A stretch of DNA of 20,032 nucleotides, taken from NCBI GenBank assembly GCA_045636545.1, contig JAZTXR010000080.1:1-20032 (forward strand), read 5' to 3'. Source of the stretch: HGM04593 sp045636545. GTDB lineage: Bacteria; Bacteroidota; Bacteroidia; Bacteroidales; Bacteroidaceae. Both the position numbers and the translations under genes were made by a program. Positions 13,516 through 20,032 of the stretch are shown in pieces (the stretch's first letter is position 1; every line of letters starts with the position of its first letter). The notes under the pieces are model-generated. The model was not told the DNA's origin. It ran no database searches and saw only the letters and a list, made by a program, of their open reading frames with translations.

Positions 13516-14778
13516 ATGAACTACAAGAGAAGCGATTTTGAGATAATGGCACCTGTGGGTTCGCGCGAGAGCCTCGCGGCAGCCATCCAGGCAGGAGCAA
13601 ACTCCATCTATTTTGGTATAGAGCACCTTAACATGCGCGCGCACTCGGCAAGCGCGTTCTCCATCAATGACCTGCGCGAGATTGCCGAAATCTGTGACCG
13701 CCACGGCATAAAGAGCTACCTGACAGTGAACACCATCATCTACGAGGATGACATACCGATGATGTACAGGATTATAGATGCAGCCAAGGAGAGCGGCATC
13801 TCGGCTGTGATTGCTGCCGACGTTGCCGTTATGCAATATTGCAACCGCATTGGAGTTGAGGTCCACCTGTCGACACAGCTCAACATAAGCAACAGCGAGG
13901 CAATGAAGTTCTACGCGCAGTTTGCCGACGTTGTGGTGCTTGCACGCGAGCTGAAGATGGAGCAGGTTGCGGCAATACACGAGGTGATTATTGACGAGGA
14001 CATACGCGGCCCCAAGGGCGAGCTGTTGCGCATAGAGATGTTCTGCCACGGAGCATTGTGCATGGCAATCTCGGGCAAGTGCTACATGTCACTGCACCAG
14101 CTTGGCCGCAGCGCCAACCGTGGCGAGTGCATGCAGGTGTGCCGCAGGGGTTATATAGTAAAGGACCGCGAGAGCGACATTGAGCTGGAGGTCGACAACA
14201 AGTACATAATGTCGCCCAAGGACCTGAAGACCATACGCTTCATCGACCGCATGATTGAGAGCGGTGTGCGTGTGTTCAAGATTGAAGGCCGTGCGCGTGG
14301 CCCCGAATATGTGCAGACCGTTGCCGGCTGCTACAACGAGGCGCTTGAAGCCTACCTTGCCGGAGAGTTCACCGAGGAGAAGAAGGATGCCTGGGACGAG
14401 CGCCTTGCAACGGTGTTCAACCGTGGATTCTGGGACGGATACTATCAGGGGCAGAAGCTTGGCGAGTGGAGCAACATCTACGGTTCACAGGCTACCGAGC
14501 GCAAGGTATATATTGGCAAGGCAATGAAGCACTTCTCAAAACTTGGTGTGGGTGAGTTCCTCATTGAGGCCGGCACCATAGATGCCGGTGAGAAGATTCT
14601 CATCACCGGCCCCACAACCGGCGCCGTGTACCTGGAGCTTGAAGACCCGCGCGTGAACCTTGAACCGGTTGAAAGGGTGAACAAGGGAGACAGGGTGTCG
14701 TTCAAGGTACCCTGCAAGGTGCGCCCCAGCGACAAGCTCTACAAGATTGTCAAGACCGAGCACGGTTGCTGCGACTGA
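13516..14778 (+). CDS. U32 family peptidase-like protein (TrhP/RlhA type)
   Basis: This 420-residue protein has the peptidase family U32 signature EMFCHGALCMAISGKCYMS near residues 175-193, with the cysteine cluster continued by GECMQVCRR. MAPVGSRESLAAAIQAGA at 11-28 is the usual TIM-barrel start. FKIEGRARGPEYV near 255 and a C-terminal beta-barrel-like domain (330-420) complete the family architecture. Characterised relatives (TrhP, RlhA, UbiU/V) take part in RNA or ubiquinone hydroxylation using prephenate or Fe-S clusters rather than proteolysis. Divergent placement from dusB fits a tRNA-modification role. Which RNA position it serves is not readable. The start ATG at 13516 matches the family N-terminus. 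Confidence 0.88.
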   Translation: MNYKRSDFEIMAPVGSRESLAAAIQAGANSIYFGIEHLNMRAHSASAFSINDLREIAEICDRHGIKSYLTVNTIIYEDDIPMMYRIIDAAKESGISAVIAADVAVMQYCNRIGVEVHLSTQLNISNSEAMKFYAQFADVVVLARELKMEQVAAIHEVIIDEDIRGPKGELLRIEMFCHGALCMAISGKCYMSLHQLGRSANRGECMQVCRRGYIVKDRESDIELEVDNKYIMSPKDLKTIRFIDRMIESGVRVFKIEGRARGPEYVQTVAGCYNEALEAYLAGEFTEEKKDAWDERLATVFNRGFWDGYYQGQKLGEWSNIYGSQATERKVYIGKAMKHFSKLGVGEFLIEAGTIDAGEKILITGPTTGAVYLELEDPRVNLEPVERVNKGDRVSFKVPCKVRPSDKLYKIVKTEHGCCD

Positions 14779-14803
14779 CCCGCGCATAAAACAGCCACGG
14801 CAA

Positions 14804-16363
14804 ATGCTCACATCGGGGTTCATATACAATGACAACATCTTCGACGACAAAGAGCCCGCCGGCAACGGCGGTGCCACGTCGTTGTCCTACAAGGTGCGCA
14901 TTGACGGCAAGCAATATTTCATGAAACGGCTGCGCCCCGAGCTACAGGATGAGCAGCGCTGCCGCACACTCTTCCACAAGGAGTTCGAGATTGGCAGCAC
15001 CATATCAAACGGGCACATTGCCCGGTATGAAAAAATCGGCGAGGACAGCAACGGCCTCTACATCCTTATGGAATACATCTATGGCTCCACCGTGGAGGAG
15101 ACCCTCAACGCCAACAAGGAATACTTTGCCAGCGAACGTAACCTGTGGAAATTCCTGTTGCAGCTGCTCGACGGTACAAAGGCATTCCACAGCCAAGGCA
15201 TAGCATACCTCGACTTTTCACCGACCAACATAATGCTCACCCAAGTGGGCGGCAATGTAAAGATTATTGACCTGGGGTTCTGCTTCAACAACACATACGG
15301 ACACACCGCCGGCACCACTCCACTGTTTGCACCACCCGAAATCGGGCACATCAACGAGATTGACGAGCGCAGCGACATATACGCCATTGGACGGCTTGTA
15401 AAATACATTCAGGAGAGGAGCGGGGCAAAATACTCAAAACAGCTCAACGGTATAATCGGACGTTGCCTCAACGAGAAGAAGGAGAAGCGCTTTGCATCGA
15501 CCGATGAGATGGCGCGTGCCATACGCCGCCGCAACCTGCGCCGCAACGCGTTGTTCGCATCGGCATTCATTGCGTTGGCATTCACCGCCATTTTCACGCT
15601 ATTACCCCAAAAAGAGACAATAGCAACCGCTTCGCTCGGTGGAGTCGATTACCGCATTCTCTCGCGCAAGGAACGCACCTGTGAGGTCACCGGCGGAAAA
15701 GGCGACGAGTGGAACATCTACATTGCGGGCAAAGCCACCATCGATGGCAGACAGTACCGCACCACGCAGGTAGCCAAAGAGGCATTCAAAGGCACGGCAA
15801 TAAAATCGGTATACCTGCCCGAGGGTATAGAGACAATATCTGCCCATGCCTTTGCCGACTGCGATTCCGTTGTCACCATCTACATACCAAGCAGCGTAAA
15901 GAACATCAATGCCGCGTTCTGCGGAATGAGAAGCCTGAGGAGCGTGCGCATACCCCGCGAAATGACCACCATAGGCAACGCAGCCTTTGTGTTATGCACA
16001 TCACTTGACAATGTGGAGATTCCCGAAGGTGTCGAACGGATAGAACTTGATGCGTTTGCAAAATGCAGTTCATTGAAGAATGTCCTGTTGCCGCAATCGC
16101 TGAAGGCCATTGAACGAGGTGTGTTCTGGGAGTGCACGGCACTACGGGAGATAACCATCCCTGCCGGTGTCAGCGAGATTGGCGACTATGCCTTCTATAA
16201 CTGCACGGCATTGACGGATGTATATAACCACGCTGTTGAGCCGCAGAGCATAACCATGATTTTCAACACGCCGCAAGTAACAGTTCACGTCCCGGCACAA
16301 TCATTGGAGGCTTATAAAAAGGATTTCAACTGGCGGCAGTATAATATTGTAGGGGATTTATAA
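14804..16363 (+). CDS. Transmembrane Hanks-type protein kinase with BspA-type LRR ectodomain
   Basis: I choose the ATG at 14804 (519 residues, 25 nt after the U32 stop). Residues 1-240 are a protein kinase: glycine loop 18-29, Lys41 (YFMKRL), helix-C Glu60, hinge LMEYI, catalytic loop YLDFSPTN with Asp137 and Asn142, DLG at 156-158, APPE at 176-179 and SDIYAIG at 190-196. The HRD histidine and arginine are Tyr and Leu, making it a non-RD kinase. One membrane helix follows (about 249-267). Residues 279-519 form an extracytoplasmic module: a beta cap, about five BspA/LRR_5 repeats (325-480, for example EIGDYAFYNCTAL) and a VHVPAQSLEAYKK-type end cap. It is probably a receptor-like kinase sensing through the LRRs; ligand and targets are unknown. 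Confidence 0.88.
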   Translation: MLTSGFIYNDNIFDDKEPAGNGGATSLSYKVRIDGKQYFMKRLRPELQDEQRCRTLFHKEFEIGSTISNGHIARYEKIGEDSNGLYILMEYIYGSTVEETLNANKEYFASERNLWKFLLQLLDGTKAFHSQGIAYLDFSPTNIMLTQVGGNVKIIDLGFCFNNTYGHTAGTTPLFAPPEIGHINEIDERSDIYAIGRLVKYIQERSGAKYSKQLNGIIGRCLNEKKEKRFASTDEMARAIRRRNLRRNALFASAFIALAFTAIFTLLPQKETIATASLGGVDYRILSRKERTCEVTGGKGDEWNIYIAGKATIDGRQYRTTQVAKEAFKGTAIKSVYLPEGIETISAHAFADCDSVVTIYIPSSVKNINAAFCGMRSLRSVRIPREMTTIGNAAFVLCTSLDNVEIPEGVERIELDAFAKCSSLKNVLLPQSLKAIERGVFWECTALREITIPAGVSEIGDYAFYNCTALTDVYNHAVEPQSITMIFNTPQVTVHVPAQSLEAYKKDFNWRQYNIVGDL

Positions 16364-16385
16364 TGGTTCACCTGCAATAAAAAAA

Positions 16386-16415
16386 GTTGCAGACATTTGT
16401 GACAACATCTGCAAC
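16386..16415 (-). terminator. Terminator of the 16442-17032 gene
   Basis: GTTGCAGA (16386-16393) pairs with TCTGCAAC (16408-16415), with a further TTG/CAA pairing inside the loop. On the minus strand the stem is followed by seven U, so it mainly ends the minus-strand gene. On the plus strand it is followed by an alternating TA tract (16418-16430) and would be a weak stop for the kinase gene. Confidence 0.75.
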
Positions 16416-16441
16416 CTTATATATATATAATAAAGAACACT

Positions 16442-17032
16442 CTATTGTTCCTCCACCACCTTGTACCTTATTCCATCGACCTTGCCACAAACATATTTGG
16501 TAGGAGCCCCACCATCGTGCACAAGGTTGGTAAGCAACAAAGGTTCACCCTCCACAAAAAGCTCAACCTTGAATGTATCGCCCACCGACAGTTTGCTGTT
16601 CCTGCTCTCAAGAACACTGAACACACAACCACCCATTGAACGGGCATGCACAACCCTGTCGGGTGCCCAGGTCAGTTTCAGCACAGAGCCCTGCATCACC
16701 TCGGCAGCCGGCAAGTCGGCCTTCAATATAAAATCACTGCTACCTACCCCGGTAACATTATAATCCTTTGCAAAGACATCCCAACTGCTGTAACCCACAT
16801 ATTGCGACAATATGTTCAATGTGGAACGGCGTGGTGCCACATTGTAGCAAGCACACTCCTTTTCGCTCCAGAAACGCCTCAAGGTTATTGGTGCAAGATA
16901 AGTACCCGCAGCCTCAAGTATCCTTGCCGACAGCTCGGTAAAATCACTCGACACAACCACCCCTTTTCCAAAGCGCTGTTCCACAGCCAGCCTCAAGGCC
17001 TTGTACAGTTCCCCCTTTTCATTCTCTTTCAT
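16442..17032 (-). CDS. Bacteroidetes-specific putative regulator, function unknown
   Basis: The ATG at 17032 gives 196 residues. The N-terminal part (about 1-95) is helical, with LARxL-, TLRRFWSEKE and RRSTLNILSQYVGYSSWDVF blocks, an arrangement I recognise from many Bacteroidetes proteins where it precedes a signalling or enzymatic domain. It looks like a small DNA- or protein-binding domain. The C-terminal part (about 105-196) is beta-rich (GSVLKLTWAPDR, KLSVGDTFKVELFVEGEPL, KYVCGKVDGIRY) and resembles a small barrel. There is no enzyme motif. A TACTTTTG -7-like box ends only 4 nt before the ATG, which suggests a leaderless or nearly leaderless transcript. It points toward the kinase gene from the other side. 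Confidence 0.65.
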   Translation of the reverse strand: MKENEKGELYKALRLAVEQRFGKGVVVSSDFTELSARILEAAGTYLAPITLRRFWSEKECACYNVAPRRSTLNILSQYVGYSSWDVFAKDYNVTGVGSSDFILKADLPAAEVMQGSVLKLTWAPDRVVHARSMGGCVFSVLESRNSKLSVGDTFKVELFVEGEPLLLTNLVHDGGAPTKYVCGKVDGIRYKVVEEQ

Positions 17033-17177
17033 ACAACAAAAGTAGGCAACAAAAACCAAACAAGAAACAATAAAAGCCCCTCATTTCGCGTACAGCGCAA
17101 TAAGATACAAAGTGATACAATACACATCGGCCATTCATAAGTATTTTTGCAAAAAACCAACTTAAAACAATCACTTT
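17033..17177 (+). promoter_or_regulatory. Upstream region of the BspA-like gene
   Basis: TATTTTTG within 17132-17150 fits the TAnnTTTG -7 element, about 35 nt before the ATG at 17178. No convincing TTTG lies 19-21 nt upstream of it. The region is shared with the divergent gene that ends at 16442. No other structure was seen. Confidence 0.4.
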
Positions 17178-19937
17178 ATGAAAATTTCCAGACTTTTAAT
17201 CTCACTTATGCTGTTGCTGTGCACAACAGTGGCAAATGCCATGGAGGTGAGTGATTCCTACACTGCAAAATTCATTGTCGACGGCAACGAATATGCAAGT
17301 TATACTCTGTCCGAAGGTGATGCTTTGGGAATGCCCGCACCACCCTCGAAGCCGGGCTACGCCTTTGTGGGCTGGGTAACATCGGACGAGCTCAACGAAC
17401 TTCCCCTTGCATCAAACGCCGATGCCATGCTCTATTCCAACGCCCCGTGTAGAGAGACAAAATATGGCGACCAGTTCCAGGGCTGGCACGTTCTGTTCGA
17501 TGGAAATCCCCAAACGATTTTCCACTCCGATTATAGCCACACTGAAAGCGAAGACGGCCTCGAGCACTACCTCCGTGTTGATATGGGCGAGGGGAACGAA
17601 ATTTCCACTTTCACATTCACATACAGAAACCGCGATTGCAACAGCGATGTCAACGCCCCCAAGACAATCATAGTAGAGGGTTCGGACCAGAGCACAGGGA
17701 AATACACCCAGATAGCACGCCTGACCAATCTGTCTTCAACAAACTCATATATTTATGAGACAGAAAGTCTTTTGGGTAATGGAGAGAGCTACCGTTATAT
17801 ACGTTACCGCGTGACAGAGACACAGCAGAACCAACTGAACGTTGAGCACCCGTTCTTCTTCATATCAGAGTTCGGCATGGATGTTTCACCAGCGCTCCCC
17901 AAGACAATGCCCGCAAACGACATCACCCTGCGTGCAATCTTCAAAGAGCATGACTGCGACATTGATGCAGACGGCATATTGTATGACATCATTGACGAGG
18001 AGCGGAAGAACGTGAAGGTGATAGGCAAGCACTATGGTGCAAACTACAGCGGAACCATCAAGATTCCAGCATCGGTAGAGCACAACGGCACGACATACAA
18101 CGTGACAGAAATTGCAGCATCGGCATTCTATGACTGCACTTGGCTTACAACAATCAAAGTACCGAACAGTATTACAGCAATTGCCGACAATGCATTCACC
18201 AATTGTCTGAACCTTAAGACCATAATAAACCTCTCGGGTCTCACATTCGAAGAGGGAACTACAAGCCATGGAAACATCGCATATTACGCCGAAGAGATAA
18301 TCAACTACGATGAAGAGGTCGGCGACTACAGATTCGACATTGTAAATGGTACATTCACATTGACAGACTACGTTGGGAATGACACAGAACTGGCATTGCC
18401 TGAGACATATTATGGCGAGGAGTATGCTGTGGCAGACGGAGCATTCTCGGGCAACACTACAATGACGAGCATCACTATTCCAAGTAGTGTCACAAGCATC
18501 GGCAACGAGGCTTTCAACGGCTGTACCTCATTGGCAGAACTGCGCATAGAGGATGGGGAGAAGACCCTCACATTGGGCTACAACACCTATAACGAGACAG
18601 AAGATGGTAAGGGCTTGTTTGCCGACTGCCCATTGGAAACATTGTATTTGGGACGTAACCTGGAATATCCCGAAGAGAAGAGCTGCGGTTACTCTCCACT
18701 TATGAATAAGGCAACTTTGGCCAATGTAACCATAGGAGAAAATGTAACACACATCAACAGCAGCCTGTTGTGCTATAGCACCAACCTCACACACCTGACA
18801 ATACCCGGCAATGTCACATCTATCGGGAACCACGCTTTTGGCGCCTGCTACAAACTGACCGAGCTGACAATAGGCGAAGGTGTCAGGACAATTGGCAACG
18901 ATGCATTCAACAGCTGCACAAGCCTTGAAAGCGTTACAATCCCTGCAAGTGTCACAAGCATTGGAGAAGGTGCATTCCTCTATTGCCTCAAACTTGCAAA
19001 AATAACCTCTTTGGCAACAACACCCGCCACTGTCGGCATCAACGCATTCAAAAACATAGCCAGCGGCGCAACCCTTTATGTACACAAGGAGTGCAAATCG
19101 GCCTACAGACAATCAAGTAACTGGCCGACACGAATCTCGGGATTTGCATCAAATATAATCTACAAGGTAAACGGCAGCATATACAAGACTGTAGAAGTAG
19201 AACACGGAGCAGCAATTACCCCCATCACGGCACCCGAACAGGCCGGCTGCAATTTCATAGAGTGGGAAGGTATGCCCGAATATATGCCCGAGAATGACAT
19301 TGAGGTGAACGGCATATATGAAGTCTATGCAGTGGTAATCAGCATAAGCAAATATGGCAGTGCAACATACTCATCACAGTATGCCCTCGACTTCAGCGAA
19401 GTAGAAGGCCTCAAGGCCTACGCCGCAACAGGCTACAACACCGAGAGCGGCGAGATAACGATGACCCGCGTAAAGAGCACCAATGCAGGTGTCGGCATCT
19501 ATCTTGCCGGTGAACCCAACACAACATACCTTGTGCCACTCATTGACCATTCAAACAACCACTCGTTGAACCTGCTCGTAGGAACGCTTAAAAAGACAAT
19601 GGTCAACACCTACAGCGATGACGGCAGCTATGTCAACTACCGTTACGGAGTAGCCACAGGCGAGACAAATCCCAAGTTCTTCCGTTACTCAGACAACTCA
19701 ACCTGCAGCGCCGGCAAGGCCTATCTGCAGATACCGGCAGCCTGGATAGAGAATAGCGCGGCAAAAGCAATAGGGCTACGTTTCGAGGATGATGAAATCA
19801 TCGGCGATGACGAGGTGACAGATGCAAACGTAGATGAGACCATAGTCTACGACCTTAACGGTCGCCGCATCGCCGACGTAGACAACCTGGAGAAAGGAAT
19901 CTACATCATAAACGGCAAAAAAGTACTGGTCAAGTAA
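17178..19937 (+). CDS. Secreted BspA-family leucine-rich repeat protein
   Basis: A 919-residue exported protein. The signal peptide is residues 1-21 (cleavage after ANA). A Listeria-Bacteroides (Flg_new) repeat starts at 28-68 and seems to resume at 237-256 (ALPKTMPANDITLRAIF). Between them lies a jelly-roll segment resembling an F5/8 type C (discoidin) domain (about 74-236). BspA-type LRRs fill 262-375 and 384-650 (for example SVTSIGNEAFNGCTSL), with a VHKECKSAYRQ end cap. A complete Flg_new repeat is at 659-716, a beta-rich domain at 718-870, and the tail YDLNGRRI then KGIYIINGKKVLVK resembles short type IX secretion sorting tails. A surface adhesin or binding role is likely; the ligand is unknown. 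The LRR module is the same type as in the nearby kinase. Confidence 0.88.
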   Translation: MKISRLLISLMLLLCTTVANAMEVSDSYTAKFIVDGNEYASYTLSEGDALGMPAPPSKPGYAFVGWVTSDELNELPLASNADAMLYSNAPCRETKYGDQFQGWHVLFDGNPQTIFHSDYSHTESEDGLEHYLRVDMGEGNEISTFTFTYRNRDCNSDVNAPKTIIVEGSDQSTGKYTQIARLTNLSSTNSYIYETESLLGNGESYRYIRYRVTETQQNQLNVEHPFFFISEFGMDVSPALPKTMPANDITLRAIFKEHDCDIDADGILYDIIDEERKNVKVIGKHYGANYSGTIKIPASVEHNGTTYNVTEIAASAFYDCTWLTTIKVPNSITAIADNAFTNCLNLKTIINLSGLTFEEGTTSHGNIAYYAEEIINYDEEVGDYRFDIVNGTFTLTDYVGNDTELALPETYYGEEYAVADGAFSGNTTMTSITIPSSVTSIGNEAFNGCTSLAELRIEDGEKTLTLGYNTYNETEDGKGLFADCPLETLYLGRNLEYPEEKSCGYSPLMNKATLANVTIGENVTHINSSLLCYSTNLTHLTIPGNVTSIGNHAFGACYKLTELTIGEGVRTIGNDAFNSCTSLESVTIPASVTSIGEGAFLYCLKLAKITSLATTPATVGINAFKNIASGATLYVHKECKSAYRQSSNWPTRISGFASNIIYKVNGSIYKTVEVEHGAAITPITAPEQAGCNFIEWEGMPEYMPENDIEVNGIYEVYAVVISISKYGSATYSSQYALDFSEVEGLKAYAATGYNTESGEITMTRVKSTNAGVGIYLAGEPNTTYLVPLIDHSNNHSLNLLVGTLKKTMVNTYSDDGSYVNYRYGVATGETNPKFFRYSDNSTCSAGKAYLQIPAAWIENSAAKAIGLRFEDDEIIGDDEVTDANVDETIVYDLNGRRIADVDNLEKGIYIINGKKVLVK

Positions 19938-19956
19938 ACACAGTAAATATAAACAA

Positions 19957-19992
19957 GTGTCATTCGGCGCAGAACAGCACGCCGAATGACAC
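19957..19992. terminator. 13-bp hairpin after the BspA-like gene
   Basis: The arms 19957-19969 and 19980-19992 are perfect reverse complements around a 10-nt loop, 19 nt after the stop codon. There is no U-tract directly behind, so it may act as a 3'-end stabiliser or a weak or bidirectional terminator. Confidence 0.6.
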
Positions 19993-20032
19993 ACCAGAAG
20001 AACACTTTATAAAGTATCAATCAATAAAAAAA

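Noticed and set aside
16418..16430. Alternating TA tract as a microsatellite or phase-variation site
   Set aside because: It is short, lies between convergent gene ends and is not in a coding or promoter position.
18528..19112. Minus-strand open frame (194 codons) in the BspA-like gene
   Set aside because: It is antisense to the repeat-coding region; the cysteine-rich product is an artefact of the repeats.

Overview
The window is about 20 kb from a Bacteroidales genome (Bacteroides/Prevotella/Muribaculaceae-like). The evidence is the Bacteroidetes-type promoters (TTTG, 19-21 nt, TAnnTTTG) seen repeatedly, weak or absent Shine-Dalgarno sites, the gene order DUF4271-hemD-rnpA-yidD-tatD, a Bacteroidales-style AAA/DUF4143 ATPase, BspA-type leucine-rich repeats and a LuxS-MtnN pair. 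No transposase, integrase, CRISPR array or rRNA was found.

Layout. (1) 1-3594: a structured RNA leader, then a tight plus-strand operon: LOG-family phosphoribohydrolase, DUF4271 membrane protein, uroporphyrinogen-III synthase (TTG start), RNase P protein, YidD and a short TatD-family hydrolase. (2) 3613-6109: a promoter and three genes coupled by ATGA overlaps (FdtA/QdtA-type sugar ketoisomerase, FemAB/GNAT-like acyltransferase, DegT-type PLP aminotransferase). They look like the last steps to a dTDP-3-acylamido-3,6-dideoxyhexose, with no nucleotidyltransferase, dehydratase or glycosyltransferase nearby. (3) 6150-6322: tRNA-Gln(TTG) with a consensus promoter whose spacer holds a perfect inverted repeat, and a bidirectional terminator. 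(4) 6334-9272, minus strand: a nucleoside-recognition/Gate membrane protein, MtnN, LuxS and a small lipoprotein with its own promoter; together this is S-adenosylhomocysteine detoxification and AI-2 synthesis. (5) 9443-12250: a glycerol acyltransferase-like gene whose 3' end is duplicated 1.4 kb downstream, the two copies bracketing an AT-rich AAA/DUF4143 ATPase gene. This reads as an inserted module that swapped the tail of the host gene. (6) 12245-14778: dusB and a U32-family (TrhP/RlhA-like) protein, both of RNA-modification type, fired divergently from two mirror-image promoters sharing a palindromic -7 region. (7) 14804-19992: a transmembrane Hanks-type kinase with an extracytoplasmic BspA LRR domain, a convergent Bacteroidetes-specific putative regulator, and a large secreted BspA-type LRR protein.

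The most interesting parts are the inside-out LRR receptor kinase beside a secreted LRR protein built on the same module, the 3'-end duplication around the ATPase gene, and the mirror-image dusB/U32 promoters. All functional links are inferences from sequence read by eye; no database search was run.
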